The notes under the pieces are model-generated. The model worked only from the letters and a program-made list of their open reading frames with translations, ran no database searches and had not been told where the DNA came from. A stretch of DNA of 20,379 nucleotides from positions 1-20,379 of IMG/VR virus record IMGVR_UViG_3300009124_000127. One strand, 5' to 3'. How positions within the stretch are numbered: the first letter of the stretch is position 1; every line of letters begins with the position of its first letter. A program made the position numbers and the translations under genes. Shown here in pieces: positions 9,581 to 15,930 of this stretch. This stretch comes from a virus.

Positions 9581-10105
9581 CTATGCGGACCAGTTATTGG
9601 TCTGCACTTGTTGGGTTGGTGCAGGTTGAGGCGCAGGTTGAGCAGCGGGAGCGGCTTGCTGCTGCTGTTGGTGCGCTACGTTCTGCGGTGGCTTGAATGA
9701 AGTGATCCTCGCTTTGTCCTTGTACATTCCACCGTTGGGGTTAGCTTTACCAGCTTCAATCTCAGTGATTACATTGAGCGGCTTCTGCATGGCAGAGTTG
9801 ACCAGCGCAGTCCCGAGAGGCTGATTTGTATCAACGCCAGTGGCGCCAATAAAGCTTTTCAATCGAGCCATACCTACCTTTGATTCGCCAGTAATGGTGA
9901 AGTTTTCCCATACATGCATGTTGGCATGCGTAGGTCCAAGCACCTTGAAGTCAAACGCGAGGTAAATGTTGCCAGCGTTTGAAGTCCTTTCTTCAAAGCT
10001 AACTGCCTCAACAGTCCATTCACCCGCAGGGAGAGGGCCGCTATCCATGTTGGAGCCACCTGCTTCAACTGCACTCCAGTCAATACCTTGATCTAATATA
10101 CCCAT
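9581..10105 (-). CDS. DUF669-family single-stranded DNA-binding protein
   Basis: A 174-aa protein. The first ~135 residues follow the DUF669 pattern: an N-terminal LPAGEW strand, a strand pair ending in YLAFDFKV, then WENFTI and a helix that starts ARLKSFIGATG. DUF669 proteins accompany Sak/Sak4-type annealing proteins in phages and are thought to be phage single-strand binding proteins. The C-terminal ~35 residues are a flexible tail of Gln, Pro and Ala (poly-Gln at ~140-146), as in many SSBs, although it ends NNWSA rather than in an acidic tip. An AAGGA site lies six bases before the ATG. It is the third gene of the minus operon, nine bases after the Sak4-like gene. Likely role: coat single strands at forks and recombination intermediates and recruit partners through the tail. 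Confidence 0.85.
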   Translation of the reverse strand: MGILDQGIDWSAVEAGGSNMDSGPLPAGEWTVEAVSFEERTSNAGNIYLAFDFKVLGPTHANMHVWENFTITGESKVGMARLKSFIGATGVDTNQPLGTALVNSAMQKPLNVITEIEAGKANPNGGMYKDKARITSFKPPQNVAHQQQQQAAPAAQPAPQPAPTQQVQTNNWSA

Positions 10106-10114
10106 AATAATTCC

Positions 10115-10876
10115 TTATTGTTGTGGTGCCAGAGCGGCACCGTAATGTTGTTCAAAAGACTTCCAATCAAATTCAATTTGATCAGGAAGAACTACCCTTG
10201 ACTTGGCGTCATGGCTGGCGGCAAATTTAGTGAACAAAGCGCGGTTGCCATAGCTGACAGCGCGAGCCTTACTACCATCCTTCACCACCTCTACTTTGTA
10301 GTTCGCAAAAAAGTTGAAATCCACCCAATCTTTGATGAGCGCATTCACATTCTTGTGACACTTCATCTCCCATCGGTCATAGGATTCGTTCTTTGCATCG
10401 TTAAAAGGCTTGATGCCTACATGGCTGAGCAGAATGATGTTCATTCTTTTCTGCCGATGCAGGAAGTTCAAACCGTCTAACAGTTTGACCCAAAGTTCTC
10501 GGACCACGGTGTAACCTTTGCCGAATCCTGGAGAATCAATGCTGTCCCAGCCATTGGCTTGACATGCATGAGCCTCAGCCTTCAACGCAGCGGCATCCGT
10601 AGTATCCAGAACCAAGGTCTGGAACTGATGATCCTCATTGGCCAGTGACATCAACTGGTCGAGGATATCTTTCCATTCATTAGCCAAGGGGAATCGAGCA
10701 ACACCATCGATGAAGTTCAATCCATCCTCCGCCTGTATGAAGATTGCGTTAGGCGCACCTGCACCAAACGTTGATTTACCAATACCATCGGTGCCTTGGA
10801 TATTCATCCTGACCGGCGGTAATGCTTCGTTGGGAACTGATTCCCGAGCCGTAGTTACTTGAGCTAGTAACGACAT
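10115..10876 (-). CDS. Sak4-like RecA-fold ATPase (phage recombinase)
   Basis: A 253-aa AAA_24/RecA-core protein. Walker A is GTDGIGKST (28-36). Walker B is the TLVLD strand ending at Asp91, followed by a TTD. A sensor-like strand IILLSHVG ends near 154. The length and the position beside a DUF669 single-strand binding protein and a PD-(D/E)XK nuclease match the Sak4 family, which pairs or anneals single strands in phage recombination. A GGAGG site overlaps the upstream stop codon, with one base between that stop and this ATG, so translation is coupled to the preceding gene. A generic phage NTPase is the alternative; Sak4 is favoured by context. Confidence 0.87.
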   Translation of the reverse strand: MSLLAQVTTARESVPNEALPPVRMNIQGTDGIGKSTFGAGAPNAIFIQAEDGLNFIDGVARFPLANEWKDILDQLMSLANEDHQFQTLVLDTTDAAALKAEAHACQANGWDSIDSPGFGKGYTVVRELWVKLLDGLNFLHRQKRMNIILLSHVGIKPFNDAKNESYDRWEMKCHKNVNALIKDWVDFNFFANYKVEVVKDGSKARAVSYGNRALFTKFAASHDAKSRVVLPDQIEFDWKSFEQHYGAALAPQQ

Positions 10877-10877
10877 G

Positions 10878-11288
10878 CTATACCTCCTTTATTGCTTTGA
10901 TTTTAGGGTCCCCGAGCTTGGTCGAAAGCGCAGCATGAATGCCTTCAACGAGCGGATGCTTTGGATTTTCCAAGGCAAACGTCTTGAACTTATTCAAGTT
11001 GACTTTGATTTCAGAAGGGGGGGTTACAAAGGAAGGCCAATCTTCAGTTGACGGATACATACTTAATGCATCTACCAATAGATCTTGATCCCAAACGTAG
11101 GTACGTTTGATCTCAAAAGTCACACCGTTCTCAGTGCGCTCTCCTCCCTGATTACGAAGTGGCGCTATAGCATCACTCGCAATTTTTGTGTCAAGCACTT
11201 CTCTTTCGAGACGCTTTATCTTACTATCGATCTCCGACTTAATTTTCTTAGCAGCGATCAACTCTTTTACGATACTCTCGTATTCCAT
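10878..11288 (-). CDS. Phage protein with N-terminal coiled coil, first gene of recombination operon
   Basis: 136 residues. The first ~35 form a charged, heptad-like helix (VKELIAAKKIKSEIDSKIK); the rest is a mixed domain with a YVWDQDLL strand/helix. I have seen similar short proteins ahead of Sak4-type genes in phages but cannot name the family with confidence. The start is preceded by AAAGGAG at a good distance. It is the first gene after the divergent control region, so it is expressed first, and its stop lies one base before the Sak4 start. An accessory factor for the recombinase is plausible but unproven. Confidence 0.8.
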   Translation of the reverse strand: MEYESIVKELIAAKKIKSEIDSKIKRLEREVLDTKIASDAIAPLRNQGGERTENGVTFEIKRTYVWDQDLLVDALSMYPSTEDWPSFVTPPSEIKVNLNKFKTFALENPKHPLVEGIHAALSTKLGDPKIKAIKEV

Positions 11289-11318
11289 CTACATCTCCTT
11301 TCTCTACTCTCCACGGAC

Positions 11319-11347
11319 ATCGTATTATTATCCTCACATAATATCAA
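11319..11347 (-). promoter_or_regulatory. Sigma70-like promoter for the minus recombination operon
   Basis: On the minus strand, TTGATA (11342-11347) and TACGAT (11319-11324) are separated by exactly 17 bases. That is five of six and four of six matches to the sigma70 boxes, and the site lies about 30 bases upstream of the first start codon of the recombination operon. A perfect 7-base inverted repeat overlaps the -35 box, suggesting control by a repressor. Confidence 0.55.
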
Positions 11348-11360
11348 GTCTTTTTATGTG
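11335..11360. promoter_or_regulatory. Operator-like inverted repeat in divergent control region
   Basis: CACATAA (11335-11341) and TTATGTG (11354-11360) are perfect 7-base inverted arms 12 bases apart, extendable outward by a T-G wobble and one C-G pair. The repeat covers the -35 box of the minus promoter and lies between the divergent operons (minus from 11288, plus from 11408). A dimeric regulator bound here could control both directions. I could not place a convincing plus-strand promoter; a TATGCT at 11374-11379 is the best -10 candidate but lacks a good -35. Confidence 0.45.
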
Positions 11361-11407
11361 GGAAATTATCATGTATGCTGTGGAGGCAAATACATAGGAG
11401 ACCCAAC

Positions 11408-11638
11408 GTGGATATCACAATCGAGAAAGGCGTCAGCGCCGGACCACCTAAGCGTGGCCCAGGCAGGTGGCAACGCATACTACTTAAGTTAGACATCGGA
11501 GATTCGTTCGTCATTGACGAAAGTAAAGATCCAAAGCAATCGCAGGTCAGAGCTATCAGACAATCAGCCAAGGGGCTTGGCTACCAGGTGGTCACTGCAT
11601 TGGAAGGAACATCGAGGCGCATTGAAAGGATAGGCTAA
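11408..11638 (+). CDS. Small basic protein of unknown function
   Basis: I place the start at GTG 11408, because AGGAG at 11396-11400 lies seven bases before it; an upstream ATG at 11375 in the same frame has no such site. The resulting 76-aa protein is basic, with the segment GDSFVID followed by SQVRAIRQSAKGLGYQ and a final strand RRIERI. This pattern recurs in small phage proteins near replication genes; I know no function. The compact beta-helix-beta shape would suit a nucleic-acid-binding role, which is only inferred. Its TAA overlaps the primase ATG by one base, so it is coupled to the primase gene. Confidence 0.8.
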   Translation: MDITIEKGVSAGPPKRGPGRWQRILLKLDIGDSFVIDESKDPKQSQVRAIRQSAKGLGYQVVTALEGTSRRIERIG

Positions 11639-13698
11639 TGCATTTTTTCCAACAGAATTTCTGTGGAGAAAACATAGAGCCTGATATCAAGGGCGACTGG
11701 TTACACGAAATGTGGGAGCTTGGCTTCCATATCATTCCGTGTGGCTCTCCGGCAGAAATAATACCTCAGTACTTTCGCAGCCGTCATCCGTTCGATCCAG
11801 AAGATGCACTAAAAGCGAAGTGGGCGAAGACCCCGCGTGTGAAATGGACACACTATCAAACCATACAGCCAAGTCAGGCAGAGGTGGATAAGTGGCATGC
11901 CGATTATCCGCAAGCTAACTGGGCAGTCATTACCGGCATAAACTTTGCCGTTGTCGATGCAGACAGCGATGAAGCTGTGCAATGGATAGAGTCTGGTGGC
12001 ATAACGCGAACGCCATTAAAGCAAGTCACGCCTCGAGGTGGGACGCATTACTTCTATGCGCTTGGACCAAACGACATACGCAATAGCGTAGGAAAAAACA
12101 AGATTGACATTCGTGGCGATGGCGGGTATGTGATGATCGCACCATCGGTCGGGTATCGTCTTGAATGCGAACAGTCGTATGGCGTCACGGCGATGGATGA
12201 ACTGCCATTGCTGACTGTCGATGACTTAGGAAGGATCAGTGGATTCAACTCTGTCGATCCTAATACCGGCGAGATCCCATCGATCAGAGAGAAGCTAACA
12301 GAAGAACCGCAGGTCGAAGGCAGTCGCAACGACACCCTCGCACGGTTGGTTGGCAAGTGGATCAAAGAAGGTTGGGGTTTGCGTGAGGTGCTGATCAAAG
12401 CACAGGACTGGAATCAAACCTGTCAACCTCCGATGGACTTAGTCGAGACAACGAAGACAGTGATGTCTATCTGTCAAGGTCACATCAAGCGCAACCCAGA
12501 CCTCGCTCAAAGCGGGATCAACGATTGGAATACCTCAACGTGGCAGACGGGATTGACCGAGGACCTGAAAGAAATACAGGAACAGGAAGACCCAATTGAT
12601 ACCCCCGAAAAACCGGACAAAGGCCCCCTCGGTTTAGTACCTTTCAATGCCCAAGAATGGCAGGAGATAGAGGACGATACCATTGAGCAGTACTGGGGTG
12701 ATCGGTTTATTTTTGAGAACAGTCGGGTGCTGTTGTTGGGTAAGCCTAAGATCGGTAAGTCCAATTGGCTTGGCGCGTTCGCTGCGGGAGCAACGACCGG
12801 CACAGATTTCATGGGCGTCCCGTTCAACAAACCATTGAAGGTGATGTGGTTCCAGGCTGAGATCATTGCAGAGTTCTTGAAGCAACGGGTCGAGATGTAC
12901 TACCAGCGGTTCTCAACGAACGATGACCTCCGTCAGATGGGGTTCAGTAACCTGATCATCAGCGGCAGACTGCGTAAAAACTTGATGAAGGATAGCGACA
13001 TCCAAGCTTTCAGTGATGAAGTGGCGTTTCATAACCCAGACATTGTGATGATCGATCCGATCATTAACTTCTTTGACGGGGAAGAAAACAGCAACACTGA
13101 AATCAGAAAGCTTTTGGATCGGGTTGATATGCTCATGGAGCTTAACAATGTGTCTTGTATTGTCGCGCATCATACGGGTAAGGAACGAGCGGATGACAAA
13201 TCATTCCTATCAGCACGGGGTGGGTCCGTGTTCGCGGGATGGTTCGACAGCGGGATCAAGCTCATGGGTGAGAAGCCGAACATCAACGTGTTCTATGAAG
13301 CGCGTAATGCGGCAGACCCTCAAGAGCACATCGCGTTCTTTGATTTCGATGATGGCTTATGGCAGGTGAGCGACTTCACCCGCATGCCGAACGCAAAGAG
13401 CGAAGAAGAAATCCATGAGGATGAGGTAGAGATAGCGGGAATCGTCATGAAGGCGATGAAAGAGAATCAATTTTATAAGCGATCGGAGCTGGAGTTTGAA
13501 GCTAAGACCGCACTTAAACGTCACAAGAAAGCGAATGGTGTACAGGCCTGTAAGAAGGCGGTCGGCTATGTACAGAAACACTTGGGGCATATCGTACATA
13601 CACACGCGGAACCTGGGCTGGCAATGTGGCACTATCTGGGTAGCAGTACAGCAGCGAAGCCTTGGGAAGTAGAAGCAGGAGAGAAGGATGAAGGTTAA
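11638..13698 (+). CDS. Bifunctional primase-polymerase / RepA-like helicase fusion
   Basis: 686 residues. The N-terminal ~200 form a prim-pol domain (PF09250 type): catalytic Asp107 and Asp109 in FAVVDADSD, His137 in RGGTHYFYAL, and a final strand VMIAPSVGY. A RepA-like (AAA_25) ATPase follows, with Walker A GKPKIGKSN at 368-376 and Walker B strand IVMIDPI with Asp473, then a sensor-like VAHHTGK. The last ~90 residues look like a winged-helix or HTH cap. Such fusions prime and unwind DNA at phage and plasmid origins, so this is the likely initiator/replicative helicase-primase. The origin-like repeats 2 kb downstream with a DnaA box fit that role. The start shares one base with the upstream stop. 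Confidence 0.92.
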   Translation: MHFFQQNFCGENIEPDIKGDWLHEMWELGFHIIPCGSPAEIIPQYFRSRHPFDPEDALKAKWAKTPRVKWTHYQTIQPSQAEVDKWHADYPQANWAVITGINFAVVDADSDEAVQWIESGGITRTPLKQVTPRGGTHYFYALGPNDIRNSVGKNKIDIRGDGGYVMIAPSVGYRLECEQSYGVTAMDELPLLTVDDLGRISGFNSVDPNTGEIPSIREKLTEEPQVEGSRNDTLARLVGKWIKEGWGLREVLIKAQDWNQTCQPPMDLVETTKTVMSICQGHIKRNPDLAQSGINDWNTSTWQTGLTEDLKEIQEQEDPIDTPEKPDKGPLGLVPFNAQEWQEIEDDTIEQYWGDRFIFENSRVLLLGKPKIGKSNWLGAFAAGATTGTDFMGVPFNKPLKVMWFQAEIIAEFLKQRVEMYYQRFSTNDDLRQMGFSNLIISGRLRKNLMKDSDIQAFSDEVAFHNPDIVMIDPIINFFDGEENSNTEIRKLLDRVDMLMELNNVSCIVAHHTGKERADDKSFLSARGGSVFAGWFDSGIKLMGEKPNINVFYEARNAADPQEHIAFFDFDDGLWQVSDFTRMPNAKSEEEIHEDEVEIAGIVMKAMKENQFYKRSELEFEAKTALKRHKKANGVQACKKAVGYVQKHLGHIVHTHAEPGLAMWHYLGSSTAAKPWEVEAGEKDEG

Positions 13699-13825
13699 CT
13701 TAGATCTGAACGAGCGGGAGGTCGAAGAACTTATGGAGAAGTACGATGACCTAGTCGAGAAGGTGGATAAGATGATGGCGCTGCTCGAGCGTATCAGTGA
13801 TCACATTGAAGGGGAGGTGGCGTGA
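13688..13825 (+). CDS. 45-aa coiled-coil protein
   Basis: A short gene between the primase and the GIY-YIG gene, overlapping the former by 11 bases and the latter by 4 (GTGA). The ATG is preceded by AGGAGAGAAGG, a strong ribosome site. The protein is very acidic and almost entirely helical with Leu/Val/Met at heptad-like spacing (VEELMEKYDDLVEKVDKMM). It probably forms a dimeric coiled coil; the function is unknown, and a replisome accessory or adaptor is a guess from position. Confidence 0.72.
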   Translation: MKVNLDLNEREVEELMEKYDDLVEKVDKMMALLERISDHIEGEVA

Positions 13826-14532
13826 AAGAAAGGTGGCCAGAATGGATACCTAAAGAATCCAGGAGGGCTTGGCTTACAAGCTCAGAACTTAATAAGTTAT
13901 TGATGATAGATGGGATTAGTTGTGCTGGTTACATTCAAAGGCAAGAAAGACTTGGTAAGCCCATCAAGCACAAGATTTATAATGCCGGTAAAAGATACAG
14001 AATACTTGATGTCATCGCTCGAGCAAGGGCCGAAGCAGTTAGCATAGGTCGGCCTAAAATCATTAAAGAAAAGATGGACGTAGATTTTCTGATTGAAAAA
14101 CGGAATAAGCTTGAACAAGAAGTAACAGATCTCTTAGATAAAAGAAATGCTCACTTAGCGGAGTCTCATTTTATGTCAGACGCTTTGACTGGCAAGCATA
14201 TGCTCATCGAAAGAGAGATCGTAAAGGTTGCATCACCGATTGATACAAGTGATTACTGCGGCGTATATTTTTTGGTCAAGGGTGATCGCGTAGTCTACGT
14301 TGGGCAGTCGATACACATACAAATGCGGGTAAGAGAACATTCAAAGGATAAAGACTTCGATTCTTTTTCTTTTATAAGATGTGAAAAGAAAAAGCTTGAT
14401 GTGCTTGAAAGCTTGTACATCCACGCACTAAGGCCGGAGCAACAGGGTAGGTCTGGTCCTCGTAGGCACAAGATAATGGCTGCGCCGTATAGTTTTAATC
14501 AGTTGCTTGAGATGACAAAGGAGATCGCGTGA
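13822..14532 (+). CDS. GIY-YIG endonuclease-like protein with N-terminal DNA-binding region
   Basis: 236 residues from GTG 13822, with GGGGAGG just upstream; the start overlaps the 45-aa gene by 4 bases. The C-terminal ~90 residues carry a GIY-YIG fold: CGVYFLV (147-149), VVYVG (159-161), Arg169 on the first helix and Glu196 in LESLYIHAL, in the correct order and spacing. The usual terminal Asn is not obvious. Residues 15-75 resemble a helix-turn-helix DNA-binding segment and 84-115 a helical linker. It could be a free-standing homing endonuclease or a phage nuclease for DNA processing. There is no intron or disrupted host gene next to it, so mobility is not demonstrated. Its stop overlaps the next start (GTGA). 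Confidence 0.82.
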   Translation: MKERWPEWIPKESRRAWLTSSELNKLLMIDGISCAGYIQRQERLGKPIKHKIYNAGKRYRILDVIARARAEAVSIGRPKIIKEKMDVDFLIEKRNKLEQEVTDLLDKRNAHLAESHFMSDALTGKHMLIEREIVKVASPIDTSDYCGVYFLVKGDRVVYVGQSIHIQMRVREHSKDKDFDSFSFIRCEKKKLDVLESLYIHALRPEQQGRSGPRRHKIMAAPYSFNQLLEMTKEIA

Positions 14533-15335
14533 ATCCGTACCTAATTGATGAGCCATCAGTAATTAGCTTTAGTGGTGGGCGTACATCGGCGTACATGCTT
14601 TACAAGGTTCTTGAAGCGCATGGTGGGAAGTTGCCTGACTATGTTGTGGTAGCGTTTTCCAACACCGGCAAAGAGATGCCTCAGACACTTGACTTCGTTG
14701 ATCGGTGCTCAAAGGAATGGGATGTGCCGATTGTTTGGCTTGAGTTCATCAAGGAAAAGAAACCTGGAATTGTCGTGGACTATGAGTCGGCATCAAGGAA
14801 GGGCGAGCCTTTTCACAACCTAATCTCACAAAAGAAGTTCATTCCTAACGACAGGATCCGCGCCTGCACAGAACAGTTGAAGGTAGTGCCGATCAATAAG
14901 TACATGGAATCATTAGGTCATGACCCGTTCTTAACCGTGGTCGGGATAAGGGCAGACGAGCAGAGGCGAGTCGCAAAGCAGCGAGCAAAAGAAAACTACG
15001 CGCTGCCCCTAGCCGATGCCGGTGTAACGCTCCAGGACATCGATGCATTTTGGGCGCAGCAGCCGTTTAAGTTGGACCTGCCTATGTCTCAGAATGGTGA
15101 GAGCCCGTTGTCTAATTGTGACTTATGTTTCTTTAAGAGTGTATCAAGGAAGCTGTCTATCATCAGGGAACAGCCGGACATGGCGGACTGGTGGATCGAG
15201 CAAGAGGAAAGGATCGGTAACGTATTCCGGCGTCAGCATCCGTCTTACAGGGAACTTAAGATCATGGCGTCTGATCAAGGGCAGTTGTTTGATTTTGAAA
15301 ACGAGGAGTCGATGTCTTGCTTTTGTGGTGATTAG
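14529..15335 (+). CDS. PAPS-reductase-like PP-loop protein with Cys cluster
   Basis: 268 residues, starting at GTG 14529 with AAAGGAG five bases upstream. The adenine-nucleotide alpha hydrolase signature is clear: PP-loop SFSGGRTS (13-20), then RACTEQLK with Cys113, GIRADEQRR (139-147), Cys197-x2-Cys200 and a C-terminal Cys264-x-Cys266. The four or five cysteines suit a [4Fe-4S] site, as in DndC-like and related sulfur or nucleotide-modifying enzymes, but the cluster is inferred. Phage proteins of this family are usually annotated as phosphoadenosine phosphosulfate reductase, although a sulfate role is doubtful in a phage. A part in DNA or RNA base or backbone modification is an alternative. 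No dndBDE, queuosine or thioredoxin partner gene is seen here. Confidence 0.85.
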   Translation: MNPYLIDEPSVISFSGGRTSAYMLYKVLEAHGGKLPDYVVVAFSNTGKEMPQTLDFVDRCSKEWDVPIVWLEFIKEKKPGIVVDYESASRKGEPFHNLISQKKFIPNDRIRACTEQLKVVPINKYMESLGHDPFLTVVGIRADEQRRVAKQRAKENYALPLADAGVTLQDIDAFWAQQPFKLDLPMSQNGESPLSNCDLCFFKSVSRKLSIIREQPDMADWWIEQEERIGNVFRRQHPSYRELKIMASDQGQLFDFENEESMSCFCGD

Positions 15336-15341
15336 GGGGGA

Positions 15342-15377
15342 GCTACACTGAGGAAAAGGTATGAACCCCAGTGTAGC
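15342..15377 (+). other. RNA hairpin downstream of PAPS-reductase-like gene
   Basis: GCTACACTG (15342-15350) and CAGTGTAGC (15369-15377) form a perfect 9-base stem, with an 18-base loop that may fold into a small GGT/ACC hairpin. It begins six bases after the stop of the PP-loop gene. No T-run follows, so a classical rho-independent terminator is not supported; a processing site or mRNA stabiliser is possible. A tiny reading frame begins in the loop at ATG 15361. Confidence 0.6.
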
Positions 15378-15453
15378 AATACCCAAAGCAATTAAGGTAT
15401 GTTGGAAGTAAAGGGACATCCAACGGAAACAATCCTATCAGAAGGAGCGTGGA

Positions 15454-15636
15454 ATGGACAACAACTTAATGCTATTTGGGGCAAACTATTACGTCTATCA
15501 GCACTACGGAATCGAGGCAGCAATCTTGGTTTATGTGGGCATCGTGATCGCGATGTGGGTGGGTGTCAAAAAAAACTTAGGGAGGAAAGTTAAAGTAAAT
15601 TCTAGGCCCAATATCGATAAGTTAGTGGTCACTTAG
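15454..15636 (+). CDS. Small single-pass membrane protein
   Basis: 60 residues with an AGGAG site six bases before the ATG. One hydrophobic segment (AAILVYVGIVIAMWVGV, about 22-38) is followed by positive residues (KKNLGRKVK), which predicts an outside-to-inside single span with a basic cytoplasmic tail. There is no holin or spanin signature I can confirm, though a small holin-like role cannot be excluded. It is separated from the PP-loop gene by ~118 bases that carry two inverted repeats (15342-15377 and 15401-15424) and by a 294-base non-coding region from terS. Confidence 0.7.
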   Translation: MDNNLMLFGANYYVYQHYGIEAAILVYVGIVIAMWVGVKKNLGRKVKVNSRPNIDKLVVT

Positions 15637-15930
15637 GTCGGTACAGTGCGATTGTACCTACCCCCTGTGGATAAGTCTGTAAGTGATTGATATCCCTGGA
15701 AAAGATGGGTCGGTATAGTCGGTATGGTCTGTACCTACGCTGTACTGGGTATACCTACTTCGTAAGTCATTGATTTATAAGGGTGGTACATAGGTACAGT
15801 AGGTACACTCTCTAAAGAGAGGGAGAGATATATTAAAATATCTCCCTATCGGAACACTCTCTCTTGTATGTTAGAGTCGGCTTTGAAAATAAAAAAAATG
15901 CGAAGGGTTTTTTTTTAAGGAGTAAATTTT
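15637..15930. other. Origin-like region: DnaA box, GGTAYA iterons, hairpins
   Basis: A 294-base stretch without a gene. It holds a perfect DnaA box, TGTGGATAA (15666-15674; TTATCCACA on the minus strand). It also holds many GGTAYA-type hexamers: plus strand at 15640, 15712, 15721 (GGTATG), 15748, 15785, 15793 and 15802; minus strand at 15653, 15730 and 15750. The last ones form near-tandem 9-mers, TAGGTACAG then TAGGTACAC (15791-15808). A 13-mer GTAAGTSATTGAT occurs at 15679-15691 and 15762-15774. Next come CTCTCT/AGAGAG (15808-15821), a 7-base stem (15825-15831/15838-15844) in an AT-rich block, and an A8/T9 tract pair (15891-15916). Iterons plus DnaA box plus AT-rich flank are the usual parts of a theta origin; cos/pac or terS binding is the alternative because terS follows directly. 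Confidence 0.6.
15666..15674 (-). promoter_or_regulatory. Perfect DnaA box
   Basis: TGTGGATAA on the plus strand is TTATCCACA on the minus, the consensus R1-type DnaA site. It lies between the first inverted GGTACA pair (15640/15653) and the 13-mer repeat. A single perfect 9-mer could be chance, but its placement among iteron-like repeats after a primase/helicase operon favours function. Confidence 0.55.

Noticed and set aside
11085-11492. Plus-strand frames across the start of the recombination operon
   Set aside because: They oppose the 136-aa gene, cross the promoter region and contain Ser/Leu-rich low-complexity sequence; no family pattern.
12054-12866. Minus-strand frames within the primase-polymerase gene
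   Set aside because: They lie opposite conserved primase and helicase motifs; composition is that of antisense frames.
15891-15916. A8...T9 tract pair read as a rho-independent terminator
   Set aside because: There is no GC-rich stem and the T-run is followed at once by the terS ribosome site; more likely bent DNA or part of the origin/packaging region.
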